Assembly: GCA_030549495.1 (NCBI GenBank)
Contig: JAUIRK010001035.1
Location: forward strand, 310,001 to 374,000
DNA length: 64,000 nt
Reading direction: 5' to 3'
Source of the DNA: Nectonema munidae
Taxonomy: Eukaryota; Nematomorpha; Nectonematoida; Nectonematidae
This document shows, piece by piece, positions 1 through 20,937 of the stretch. Positions within the stretch are counted from its first letter, which is position 1. Each line of letters starts with the position of its first letter. Position numbers and translations under genes: made by a program. Below the pieces are notes generated by a model. It worked only from the letters and a program-made list of their open reading frames with translations, searched no databases and had not been told where the DNA came from.

Positions 1-1642
1 CTTTTTGTCTGCAGATAAAACTCTGCATGATTTATTTCTATAGGTTCCCAAAAACCAAGAAAGCACAAAATGAAAAAATTGTAGGGCAGAAATTAAAACA
101 TCAGCATCTGCCAGTGTTGCTGCATTTTCTTCTTCATCAGTTAACTTTTCCAAAGCAAATAAAATTCTTGAAAATTCTTTTTTAACCACACTTGTCGCTT
201 TTTACTTGCACTCCACCGGGTTTCTTTTAAGAGTTTCACGTTTTTACCTGTTACTGAGATCAAAATATCCAAAGGATGGGTTGATGAAGGAATAAATGCA
301 AATAAACTTTAAAGCATACAAAAAAAGTAACAAAAGTAACAGCAACTGAAGCTCCGTGAACACATGCCAGATTCAGTGAGGGATTTGAACAAGCAACAAA
401 TTCTGCGTTTTGGTTTATTTTTCGGATACTTCTTTGAACCCCGCTATGTACACCAGCCATCATGGCAGTATTATTTACAATTTTGAATATCAATTCCATC
501 TTTTTCTAAACTTTCTAAAATCTTTGATTTAATTTTTTCAGTAGTTTTACCTTTAGTTTCGATAAAATCTAAAAATGATTCGACAACTAACACTTCTTTT
601 TTATCAAACATTACATAGTGTAAAACTTTACTTGTTTGATTTTTATGTGAAATGTCAGGAGTGCTGTCAAATATCATAAAAAAAGTATCTACTTGGTTTT
701 TAAAATTGTTCAATGATTTTTAATTTAATACTTTCCCCAAATAATTTCTATAAACTCGTTTTGAATAGTAGGAGATGGAAAAGAAAGAGCAAATATTTTT
801 TGAGTTGAATTCTAAGATGTTCACTTAAACTGGATCATACTTTGCTAACAAATGAACTAACTCTAAAAAGTTTCCTCTGTTGGACTGTGATTTATGTTTA
901 ACTTCAGTCTCATCACTCTCATAATTTGCTTCTAATCTCTGACTGCTAAAAGCCAAATTTTGTTTAATTAAAAATTTGACAATATGAAGCAACCTTGAAA
1001 GAATTTCTTTCAATTTTTTTACTTCACTTTCATTCACCTTTTCTTCATCTCTATTAACCATTTCTCCCGATATTCTTATTTCTAACTTCATCCATTTTGT
1101 AAAGTTCTGTACGTGAAACGTGCTCAACTCGTGTCCAGGTATATTAGGAGTTTCCACCCCTCATTAAACCCTTCTTTAGAACCAAATTTTGAATTACTTC
1201 TATTTGAATCTGAGAACAACTTACAGCAAAAACAATAAATAGAGTTCATGTTAGGAGAGTAAATCATCAATGATCTCAAAATTTGTTCACCATTCAGAAG
1301 CTTTCGAAAAAACCATTCGCGTATTAGACTTCTACTTTGTCCTTTTAGTGAAAAACCTTGGCGACATACTTTACCGAAATCCGAATCTAAATTTTGAACT
1401 AAAGATGAACCTTATCGTATAAGCAGAATGCGTGTATTATCGTTAATCTTAACTGGCCATAGACCAGTTAATCTTTCATTTCTACTTCTTTTACTTCTGG
1501 TTCTATACTGTTTTTTTTCTATTTGATTTTCATAATTTGAATATATTGACAGATCACTTGATGTTGAATCTTTTGAACGTGATAATTCATGTTCTTTAAC
1601 GTTTTCATTTACAGTAATAAATGTTCTAGGGCAAGGACTCAT
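1..1642 (-). pseudogene. hAT-superfamily transposase relic (TTF / DUF4371 type), runs off the window start
   Basis: Reading leftwards from 1642 there are several disconnected frames in the order expected for this hAT subfamily. They are an N-terminal segment with GLWPVKI (1412-1642), the part after a TTF-type zinc finger (PGHELSTFHVQNFTKW, 825-1157), the catalytic-core start with MIFDSTPDISHKNQ and FLDFIETKGKT (471-713), and a segment with VYSG/VHSGVQ and VACSNPSLNLAC (260-499). The last corresponds to the GVYSGVQ...CxxHxLNL region of DUF4371 hATs. The protein would catalyse cut-and-paste transposition through an RNase H-like DDE fold. The pieces lie in different frames with stops between them, so this is a dead copy. 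The C-terminal dimerisation tail would lie beyond position 1. Family assignment is from remembered motifs. Confidence 0.75.
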
Positions 1643-2750
1643 GTATTTTAATAGTGCTCTTTTATTTTTTTCAATAAAATGTCTCCTGCCATTCTTTTTC
1701 TCCTGTAAGAAGCTCCACTTTCTTTAATTCGTTTCATCTAAAAATGAAACAATATAGCAGATATTTAATTCATAAATAAAAAATATAATTTATTATAAGT
1801 TAAAAAAGTTTCAAAAAATTCAAACTTTATAGTTCATGCAATATGTCTGATAAATTCGAACTAATTTCACAAAAATTAGATAAATATCTTTTCATAATTT
1901 GCAATGAAGTGTCAAACATTTGACTCCGACTCTTATTCTGGTTATTTAAATAATTTGACTACGACTCTGAATTCGCCTCCAAGCTCCTTCAAAATTCCGA
2001 CCCCGATTCAAAGCTTTTCTAAAAATCCGATTCTGAGTTCATCTAGATGCGGCCCAAACTTGTAATTAAAATAACTAAATTTTGATTTAGACAGTGAGAG
2101 TTTATAAAAAACAGTTTCAATCGATAAAATTGGCATTTGTCAAAGATAAATTTGGGAGAGGTGTAAAATTGAAAAAGGAGAAAAATTTCTCAAGCAAAAA
2201 TTAATAATAGGATAGTAAAATAGTGCAATTTATGGATTTCTGCATATTGATTATTATTTTATTTTTTAGAAAATTTGAAACAATTTCATTTATTCAGTTT
2301 AGGCACATTTCTTGACATTTAGGGAATTATCATGTAAGTAATTAAAATATTGTAATTTATGCATAAAACTTAAATAAAATTCTTAAATTAATCCTTGTTT
2401 AAATCAGTTAAACTTTATTAATTGAAAAAAATATAATATGGTTTAGGAAATGTGAACTAATTTTATATATTGAGTTTAGAAACACTAAATCTGACAGATG
2501 TTTTAAACCTCAAGAGGTTGGACACGGGAGACAATTCCTCATAATTTTTAATTACTATCTTCCGAAAGTTCGAAGAGATCAAGACGTCAGAGAAGCACTC
2601 ATATTCTTATTCACTATACCCAATCACACTTACTACCATGCACAATATTTCCTTAAAATAAACTTAGTTCTGTTAAGATTTAATATATTAACAATGTAAT
2701 AAAGCATTGTCTTTTTGAATATTCATTAAATTACAAGATAGTTGAATTTT
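1643..2750. other. AT-rich interval without recognised genes
   Basis: Between the hAT relic and the globin A 3' end I see no coding stretch of note and no clear repeat structure. The first 100 bases may still be the 5' end of the hAT element. Confidence 0.4.
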
Positions 2751-2752
2751 CT

Positions 2753-2758
2753 TTTATT
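2753..2758 (-). promoter_or_regulatory. Candidate poly(A) signal of globin A
   Basis: AATAAA on the minus strand, about 90 bases after the globin A stop codon at 2847-2849. It is a plausible cleavage signal, but AT-rich sequence gives such hexamers by chance. Confidence 0.35.
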
Positions 2759-2846
2759 TATAAATTTTGCAAAATAGTTATATATAAAAACAGAAAAACA
2801 ACTAAATGAAAACTTTTTCAGCCTTCCTTTCCTTGATCCAACAACT

Positions 2847-11573
<8,727 letters not shown>

Positions 11574-12950
11574 TTTTAATCTTCATTCAAAACACTTTTA
11601 TTCTAAACTATTCTAAAATGTTAAAAGCTCATAAAATTTTAAAAGTTTAAGCAATATACTTCATGTAAATACTCGAATTACAAAAATTTCAGAAATTGTC
11701 TCATCATTGAAGTTTCACAATACTTAATGAACCAAAAGTCTTCTTGACGCCTTGTTGTTTGTCTACCTTTGACTCCAACTACGACAGTCTGCAAGAGACT
11801 TTTGATTATTTCATTGGAGTTCTTACATCGCATGGATATTCGTTTTCTCTTTTAATTTTCTACTTTAATAATTATCTTGCCAATCCCAAGTTTTGATATC
11901 CCTCCAAAGTTTTCGAACACACCGAACCGACCAAACCCCCACCCGCCCCTTGCGCAACGTTTTAGTAAATGAATAATGGATATAACTTTGTATATAATTA
12001 TAATGTTTTAAATAAAATTGTGTAAACCTTCATTCCTTGTATAGTTTTAATCAAACTTAATTCAAACATAGCAACTGACTTTATGTTGAAGGATATAATT
12101 TTGAGAAACAATTTATCTTCACACAAAATATTGACACATTGAGCGGTGTGACAATATGTAGAAGAAAGTAATTATAAAATTGCAAAAAAACTACTAATCT
12201 CTTTACTTAACTAACAAAAACTAATAGACTAGCAAACGTACTAACTACCAACTTTAAAAAAAATTACCTTCGTTTTTTTCAGCATTTTTTATTTTTTTAT
12301 TATCTCCTATGTAATTAGCATTTTATTCGTCACAATTTTACTTGTAGATGTTCAGTCTGCACACCAATAAAGGATAAGGGAACACTGCAATAAAAACTTT
12401 GCTAATTGGAATTTAAATATACCTCTATAAAAATAATCTTCAACTTCGAGCAATATGGAAATGGTGAGTCAACTGGAAATTTACTTATAATATATAGTAT
12501 AGTTAATAAGCAAATTAGCTATATAATGGAAACACTTTCGAAATAGTAGTTATATTTTTTTTTATTTTCATGTTTTTATATTTTTTTAGTTGTTGGAATT
12601 TCATCCAATTTATATAGGAACATTCTTCCGTTACTAAAGATGTCACGGTGCAAAATCGAACACAGTGTATTGCTTGTTAAAAATGTGATAATTAAATGAA
12701 TGAATTAAGTGTTTTCAACTAAACTCGTACCATGCAAAGATGTGTAGTTTAATAGAAAAATAGGAATAGTTAGCGCTCTCTAATCATCCCAGTCTTAATT
12801 GGAAAAAAATTGTTGCAATATAGAAATTTCTTTTGAAACTTTGACTAAAATTAATGCAAAAATATGATTTTATCTCAAAAAAAATTTATCGACCTAAAAT
12901 TCAAAAATTATCTTCCTATTAAAAGTGGTTTTGGAGCTTTCTTTCTTTAA
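11574..12950. other. AT-rich interval upstream of globin A
   Basis: It should contain the globin A promoter and any 5' untranslated exon. I see no reliable promoter element or coding stretch, apart from a pyrimidine-rich patch near 11935. Confidence 0.4.
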
Positions 12951-13077
12951 CTCAAGTACCATAGAAATCAGACGATATTTAAAAAAACGCAGACGATTTA
13001 TATTCAACATCATTGAAAAAAGCAGACGAAGATGAAATTACTTATGTTCCCAAATCGGAACATTGGGACTTAATGGG
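12951..13077. mobile_element. TTAA-flanked MITE, family B
   Basis: It shares CAGACGATAT..AAAAAAACGCAGACG, GATGAAATTACTTATGTTCC and GGAACATTGG with copies at 33342-33464, 33520-33649 and 63671-63798. TTAA lies on both sides (12947-12950 and 13078-13081). TTAA targeting points to piggyBac-type mobilisation. The left end has diverged from the other copies. Confidence 0.7.
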
Positions 13078-13081
13078 TTAA

Positions 13082-16000
13082 AATAAGTCAATCATCATGT
13101 CTATATATTATACTTGAACATAGGTGCATTCAAGAAGGAATTAAAAAAAGCTATGTCAAAAATTACCTATCTCATTCTACTTTTAATATTTTTTATCCAT
13201 ATTCCCTGAATGAAAATGAGCTGTACCTAAATTTCCTTTCTTAGTTAATGCTCTAGTCTTGCTCCTTTTTTACTTCTTATCTTTAAATAATTTATTACTA
13301 TATTAATCTTTTTAAATTTCAAAAAATATCATATAATATGCTTTTTCACATTACCGACTTTTTGGCCTTGGAAAAATATCACTATGTAAACTATTGTTTC
13401 ATTGCGTTCATGCATATTTTCTACTATACTCTTCATATTTTATTATAGATCTATGAAATTTCATAAATAAATTTTTTGTTCTTTTTCTTCTATAGTAACT
13501 TTTCATTTTTTCCCCCATTTTTAAATATTTGATAAATTCACTAATGTTTTACCAAAACAAAAGTTTGGTTGTTTTCTTTATCACACTCTCAGGCAAAAAT
13601 TTGAATCAACGATTATACGTCTTTCTTTAACTTTGTGATATTTTTAGATACATTGTAAAATTTATCACAGTTCAAATATTTATTCATATGACTAATGAGA
13701 TCCCTATTACTTATATTACTTCTGTTGGAAAATGATCTTTTTGATTTACTAATTTAAATTGTTAGATAATAAAGATGTTGTTAATAAATGAAAAATTCAT
13801 TTATTCATTGACAGTTATTCATTGGATAACTTTTTATAATAAATTTTTATTCATTTACAGTTTTTGACATTGATAGGGGATACGTTTACCTTGAAGTGGT
13901 ATCAAACGATGCAACTAACGATTTTAGAAAGTTTCACTAAACCTAAACAAATTTGTCAATTTTATAGAATAGATCTACTGCTCCTTTGTCATCGATAGGC
14001 TTAAATAATATTATAAGTTACTTTTTAATAATTCTCATCATAAGAACTGAAAGTAAAAATGCAAATGCATTGCCCCTATCGATAGCTTGGCAACGCTTCG
14101 GTGGTATTTTTTATGCTGAAAAAGCGAGAGCATATCTTTTTGTAAATAACTTTATATATATACTTATTCAAATCAGTCTGATCTTTTTACTTGCACTGCA
14201 TCTTAGGAGCATTTTTATGATTATTTACCTTAGCCAAATTGTTTTTGTAATTAACTTGATTGAAAAATCAAAAATTATTCCAACTATTTTTGATTTGTTA
14301 AATTTAATTTTATGAAAAATAATGGATAAAAAGTACATTTTCAAGAACACTCGTTTCGACTCTGGAAAATTTTCTTTTGGTTATGGAAAGTATGTCTACT
14401 CTTTTCAAACAATTGTATTATTTTTTGGAAGTATTTCCTTTTTTGAAGACTAAATAAAATCATAGCAATATTTTACCTCTCCTTAGAATCCTCTCCTATC
14501 AAACAAGAAGGTTTTCAAAGTTTGCATGCAAGGATGGGTTTAGCTTAAACAAATTGCATCAAGCCAATTCATTCAAAGACATTTGGCAACAAATGCTTAT
14601 GGCAAAACACCACCAAAGACTGGAGCAGCGTTAAGAAATTGGTTATAAAGTATCATAAAACAGAGAAGGCAAAGTTAGCAAAATACTTTTCACATCAAAT
14701 TCAAAATAGATGTCGTTTTTCATTCATAAAATAGATGAATATACCCCTTCACAGAATCGACGATTTATGAATATTAATGTACATGATGAGAATAAACTTG
14801 AAATGATGGAAAATTTTCGGTTCCCTAAACAATAATAAAATCACTCTTCTGGTTAAATTTAAAAAATTTAAAGCTTAAATTCTGTTAGAAGAAATATAAA
14901 ATATGTTTATAGAAAGTTGTTTTCGTGAACACCATGTAAAAATACATTTAATAGAAAAATTAATTAATTAATAAGATAAAAGCAGTAAAAACCGGTAATG
15001 ATATATTGTTGTCGGTAATTTACCGGAAATTCAAAAGTTCGGTAATGTTTACACGCTTAATATATAATGTGGTATGTTTAAAAAATTTATTTACTCGAAT
15101 AAAACACACGTTTTTCAACTGAGTACCCTAATTTACCTGGCAAATCAACCACCATATTTTACCTATAAGAAATTTCATTTCAGGATGGTAATATTCTTTA
15201 AATGTTACTAATTTTGTAGTAAAAACACTATTTATTGATCAAAAAATATAGTAAATATAACTATTTTTTGAGTAAAAATACTTAAAGTAACTTTGAAAGA
15301 GTCAAGTAAATATTACTAACTTAATAGTAAAAATACTTCCAAATCACTAGAAAAAAATAGTAAATTATACTAATTAATGAGTGATTTTATGGACAGTAAA
15401 TTTACTTGTATTTTCTAGTAACCATTACTAGTTTTTTTTTATGAGTGAGAGATGCAGATTATCTGCAAAAAATTTTACAACCTCTTAGCATTCTCATTTG
15501 CATGTCATTTAAGTTTCAACATTCGTAATAACATCTGCATTACCAATTAACAAACATTTTCCTTTTTCCTATATACCAAAAAGTTTTTCAGAATTTTTCA
15601 ATTTTTACTTTAAACAAAGTTTTTATGATAAATACGTCTTTATGATAACACATATGCATTGTAATCTTGTCTCTAAATTTTTAAGAAGTATAAAACTTGC
15701 CTTTACTTTGAATAGCAATTATGATATGTGAAGCGGCATCTGCATCCACGGAAACAAATATTCCACATCCGATACATCTCTAGTTATGCGTAATAACGGA
15801 AAATCAAGAATAAGTTTCTCATTGTTTGTAATTATTAAATCTAGCAAGCTTTCTTTACCATATGGAACTACTTATAATGACTTGCTTCAAAACATCATTC
15901 AATCACTCACAAAAAGCATCCTCATTTAGAACTAAGAATAGGCATTGACCAAAAAGTAAAATGCGTGTTCGCTTATCAGATTTACAGATTTTATATTTTA

Positions 16001-17043
16001 TTGATGTGATCCATATTGCACACCATTTTTCACTTCATCTTCCGTAATACACAGCCTGGGTTTTCCTCCACTTGAATGTGTAATTCATTTAAAATGCATA
16101 TAATGGATAAGGCGTAGGCAGTATTCATAAAAATGTATAATAAAATTAAAAAATAGGTTCAAAGAAATAAATGTATATTCTTTATTTAATTTCTCAAATT
16201 AAAAAAAGAATTAGTAGAGTCAAATTTTCGTAATGGGTCAAAATTTCCAAATTTATCAGAATATTTATTGAGGGTTAAAAAATAAAAATAGACTAAATCC
16301 GTATATATATAAATGCAGGCTTGAAATTTTTCAAAATTAAGAACGGAAAAGATACTTACTTTTTTTATATACCCTGGAAACACTTTTGATAACATTTGGG
16401 ACAAGTGATATAAGCATGCAAATTTAGCATAATTTTAAATACTGGATTATTTGTATTCTTGACGTTAGAGATCAAGATCATTAATTTTATAAAAGTCGCA
16501 GAAGCACTTTATACTACACAAAACGTATGTTTGTGTATTCCTAATATACCCAATACATGAATGTATTCTTGTATACTAGTTTACATTTGCATAAAAGTAC
16601 AAACGTTACTTTAAATGAACGTTTCAAAGTAAGTGAGGTTAATCAATACGCAGTTGAATTCATAAACTCTGGTAACTTTTTCAAAGCATTGTTAATTTAT
16701 TCTCTGAAATAAGATATTCACTCCACGAGAATAATACATTTTTAATACACAACCTTCAAAGTATAGATCAATTATATTAGTTGAATGAATCAGTATATTG
16801 AACAAAGTTAAGTGAATTAAAATGTTATCAGATTCAAATCAATTATTTAATTAAATAATCAATTACCTTTCGTTTGTAAATACGCCAAGAACATGGGAGC
16901 GGCTCAAAAGAGTGAAAAGTTAAAAGAGTTATATAAAAAAAATGTGACAAAAAATTTAAAAATTCAAGAGGGTGACAAATCAAAATGATAAAAAAATGGC
17001 AAAAGAGATTGACATGACAAATAAATGACAAAAATAGCAAATC
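13082..17043. other. AT-rich non-coding interval
   Basis: No supported gene. A frame at 13986-14315 looks like hydrophobic low-complexity sequence. Around 15000-15430 the words GTAAATTTACT, AGTAAAAATACTT and TTACTAACTT recur loosely on both strands, like a worn MITE or simple repeat. The segment 13887-13945 resembles 43186-43248. Confidence 0.4.
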
Positions 17044-17047
17044 TTAA

Positions 17048-17850
17048 CCCTTTTAGTGCTGGGCTAAATTTGACAGCTCAAGTACTGGGCCGTAAAGTGC
17101 CCCCCCCCCCCTTTTTCAGATATTAAATAAATTTTTATAAATATTTTTAATGTAATATATATATATTTCAAATATGCTAAATTCAGTGGTCATGTCCATT
17201 TTTTATCAAAATTAATCAAACCTGTCAAAAAATTGATTTATATTTGACAGCTCATCTCAAAAAGGAACTTTTTATTTAAATTAGTATATAAAGTTTTTTA
17301 CACATATATACACATTTTTCAAATATGTTGAATTCAGTGGTGATATTTATTTTTTATGAAAATCAATCAAACCTGTCAAAAAATTGATCTAAATGTGACA
17401 TCTCATCTCAAAAAGGAACTTTTTATCTAAACAATTATATAAAGTTCTTTCCACACCCATTTTCATTTATTCTGAGTTTACTAGTGATGTTCCTTTTTTA
17501 TGAAAATTAGTCAAACCTGTCAAAAAATTGATTTATAACATTTTATCTAAATAATTATATACATTTTTTACACATATATACCTATTTTCAAGTACGCTGT
17601 GTTTGCTGGTAATATTCCTTTTTTATGAAAATCAGTCAAACCTCACACAAAATGATTTGAATATGACAGCCCATGTTAAAATTAAAATTTTTATTCTTAT
17701 ACAAAGTTTTTAGACATATATACCCATTTTCATGTATGTAGAATTTAATAGGGATGTTCATTTTTATGAAATCAATCAATCCTGTCAAAAAATCTATTAA
17801 ACCTGTCAATCAATGTCAAATATGCACTAGAGTGCAAATATTTTCTATCC
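17048..17850 (+). repeat. Tandem repeat array (unit about 145-150 bp) with piggyBac-like head
   Basis: After a TTAA (17044-17047) the sequence begins CCCTTTTAGTGCTGGGC and runs through a poly-C tract into about five diverged tandem units. Each carries TTCAAATATGCTGAATTCAG, TCAAACCTGTCAAAAAATTG and GACAGCTCATCTCAAAAAGG, with unit starts near 17167, 17318, 17464, 17588 and 17735. The same head and units occur at 39752-40590 and, inverted, at 41090-41590. The shared head suggests a mobile unit containing tandem repeats rather than a static satellite. Confidence 0.75.
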
Positions 17851-18149
17851 CAGCTGATTTTTTATCTTTTTATCATAGAAATTAATTTATATTAAATTAA
17901 TTCATTATAAATACCATCTTAAAATAATTCTTTTTTCATTAATAAAAATTTTTGATTATTTTCTTTTTTAATTTATTAAAAATTATTACTTGTATATTTT
18001 ATCTATAAATTCCGTACAAATGTTTACTGCCATTTGTTGACTTTTCAATTTTAATATAAATTTTTATCATTGTTTTTTTCTAAAATTGATTTCTTTTAAT
18101 CGTCTGCTTTCTTTAACAATCCAAGCATGGACGTCTTTTTTTGACTGAC

Positions 18150-18368
18150 ATGCCTAAAATATCTCTAGAATTGAGAACTAAAGTTGTACTTCTTTCAATA
18201 AACAAAAGACAAAGAGCTATTTCAAAATTACTTAATATATCTAGAAGTAATATTTCACAAATTTTATCAAAATATAAAAGTACAGGAACTGTAGCCAACA
18301 AACCCAAAAGCGGTCCTCCTCAAAAATTACTGATAAAAGATATGCGAAAATTAGTGAGTCTTGTTTGA
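18150..18368 (+). pseudogene. Tc1-like transposase N-terminal fragment
   Basis: The ATG at 18150 opens MPKISLELRTKVV and runs through KRQRAISKLLNISRSNISQI and KSTGTVANKPKSGPPQKL to LRKLV-like ..MRKLVSL, where it stops. This is the paired-like helix-turn-helix DNA-binding domain and the GRPRK-type hinge of Tc1/mariner transposases (first 70 of about 340 residues). The DD34E catalytic domain is absent downstream. It is an isolated fragment. Confidence 0.8.
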
Positions 18369-18436
18369 CTCAGCAATTTTTAAATAAAAATTCTGTGTGT
18401 CTTTTAAAAAACTAGCCCCTCAAGCCCCGGTCTTAA

Positions 18437-18567
18437 CCCGTTAACGACCAGAATAAATCAGACAATATCTAGTATAAAGCAGAAGATTTGTATTAAAAAA
18501 CATTAATAAACGCAGATGATTCACATTTTTGTAAAGTCGACATTTGTCGACTGTGGTCGATAACCGG
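18437..18567. mobile_element. TTAA-flanked MITE, family A
   Basis: This 131-bp element has TTAA on both sides (18433-18436, 18568-18571) and terminal repeats CCCGTTAACGACC and, reversed, CCGGTTATCGACC. The interior has CAGACAATATCTAG, AAGCAGAAGATTTGTATTA and TTGTAAAGTCGACAT. Copies lie at 33469-33723 (interrupted), 33908-34037 and 63803-63921. Confidence 0.85.
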
Positions 18568-18735
18568 TTAAAATAATTGGACAAATGTGGGTTGAGCTAA
18601 TGAAGAAGAAGAAAATTTCTTAATTATATTTGTCATTTAAATTAATAATACAATTAAAAAAATAGTATGAGAAAAAAAATAAAAACTAAGATTTAACATT
18701 GGAATAACTACTTCACAAAAAGTCAGAAATGACCG

Positions 18736-19830
18736 CTATATGGCAGATATATTAAAATTATGCACAAAAATGGAACAGTCAAAGCTTTGACAAATATATT
18801 TCAATGTAAGAATTGCTAATTTCATATTATATATGTCAAACACCTTTAGTGAAGAAATTTGATGAAAAAGAGGGGATGTATGAGAAACGAATCTTTTGTT
18901 AAATATCATTCTGAGTGTTTTTTTCTGAAGAAGGAGTAAATAGTAAACAGAATTGGTATAATTTATGAAAAACTCTAGTTCACTAAATTTATATTTTAAA
19001 GACTGTATATTGAGGGACATTATATTTAATTTACCATCAACTAAGGAGATGTGGTCGATATCAATCACTTTTGATGGCTCAGAAAAATATAAATAGTCAC
19101 AGTCAAAATCATTGGAAAATTTGAAAGACTCGGGTTGCATGTGACTAGTCATCATCCGAATCATAGGAAGTAAGATCCTTAACATTTAAAAGCTCCCTTT
19201 GAACTTGAGGACAATTATAACTCAAGGCTGAGTGATGAAACGAAGCATTATCATATTTAGTGCAATCATGACATTTCAGGTTACTTCAGTCACTTTTATC
19301 ACATATATTGCCATTGTGAGACTCTGAACAATATCGACATATACTCCTGTTTTTACAATTTGACGTGGTGTGACCGAACGAACAGCAGTTAGAACATTGT
19401 TTTATCATAAAATAAGGGTAAATATCAACACAAGACAAGTCAAAATATAGTTGGAATTTGCTGGCCTTAAAAACTTTATAAACTTTACTACAAGTAGTAA
19501 AAACTATTAACTTTTTATCCTTGTTTTTACAAGCCCGTACAAAAAGAACTTTAAAAGTACCTCCGACTTAACTTCAGAATTTTTAGCCAAAATTGTAGGA
19601 ATAATTTCACTGTCTTGCACATCGCTCGGAATAGTAGAATGCATTTGATAAAAATGTAGATTTGTTGACATTTAAACAAGAAATCACTGTTTGCTGAAAA
19701 AAAAACAAAAAATGTTTTCTCGATACTTGGTCCTTCCAAAAGATTTCCCCAAGAAGTCATTCGCGATGAGTACGAAACAAAAGCAAAAAAGATGTTTTTT
19801 GCAAGAAAAACACGACAAAAGCCTGTTCAA
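18736..19830 (-). mobile_element. Internally deleted LINE relic (ORF1 zinc knuckles, endonuclease start, RT tail)
   Basis: On the minus strand, 19430-19200 encodes three zinc-knuckle-like Cys/His clusters (CSNCCSFGHTTSNC, CRYCSESHNGNIC, CHDCTKY...). These are typical of the ORF1 of Jockey/CR1-group LINEs. Next comes 19185-18736, where the start of an AP-type endonuclease (LNIMSLNIQSLKYKFSELE) is joined after a few residues to the region downstream of the reverse transcriptase (LQKKTLRMIFNKRFVSHTSPLF). The whole endonuclease body and RT are missing. The ORF1 part is broken. The 19551-19760 frame may be its N-terminal portion. Confidence 0.65.
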
Positions 19831-20392
19831 AGTGCTCTTTAAATGACAAATGTTTTATTTATTTTCATGAAAAAGCAACTTTTTGATGAATTTTTTTGTC
19901 AATAAATTTTTCCTCAATTTTATGTGCTTCCCATTGATCCAATTTTGGACATCGAGAAATAATAAGTAAATTTTTTTTGTTAATAAAAAATAATTTAAAT
20001 AGTATAAGATTGAAAAATTTTCAATTTTTTTCTTATAATTTTACTTCTACAAGTTTTTGGGATTAAACGGGATAAGTAAATCGATTTTTTATATTGTCCT
20101 AGAAAAATTATATTCAAATTTTCAATTGAATAAGAACAAATTTTAGTTTATGGTTCATTTTTATATATCAATTTTCATTTATTTATTTTATTTTTATATA
20201 TAAAACTTACTTTTTGATTGTATATCATTTGTACTTGTTATTTATTTACTTTATAAGAAATCGATATTCTATATATTTGAAAAATGATGACATGGTGGCA
20301 AAAATACAAAAATTCATAGGAGCGCAAATAAAAGGAGTTACATGACAAAAGAGTCACAAAAAATACCTGAAAAATTTAATAGAAAACTTCAA
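19831..20392. other. AT-rich interval without recognised features
   Basis: Poly-T-rich, low-complexity sequence; no coding stretch seen. Confidence 0.4.
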
Positions 20393-20670
20393 CAATAACT
20401 CTAACACTAACTAGCCGAGTAACTAACTAAAAAACATAACTAAAAATGAGTACTAAACATAACTAAGTGAAAAACGACATAACTAACAAGCTCAATAATT
20501 AACTAACTGAATAACAAACTTTATAACAATTAACCAACTAAATAATCTACTAACTAACTGAAAAATTATCTAACTCACTAACTAATTAATTAACTGATCG
20601 AATAACTAACAAAATCAACTAACTAGCTCACTAACTAAACTAATTAACCAACTAACTAATGAACAACATA
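20393..20670. repeat. Degenerate (AACTAACT)n simple repeat
   Basis: ACTAACTAA words dominate with many substitutions. A shorter relative occurs at 53960-54020. Confidence 0.8.
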
Positions 20671-20937
20671 ACTATAACTTTGATTTGTAACTCGTTTAGA
20701 GGAGAACTGCTTTTTTATACGTAGGTTAAATACAAATTATTTTCTAAATAGACTCTCATTATTAAGGCGACCGTTGGGACTAACTTCAAGTTGTCGTAAT
20801 AGAGAGATGGTCAGAGACCAAAAAAGTATGCAATTTGAAAATTTTTGATTATTAAATAAACAATAAAAACTAGAAAATCATTTATTTTCAGTTAAAGAAA
20901 TTTGTAATTAATGTCTGATTAGAGTTTTGTTTACGCG

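Noticed and set aside
13986-14315. 109-codon hydrophobic frame resembling a membrane protein
   Set aside because: No motif, no splice context and composition expected from AT-rich DNA.
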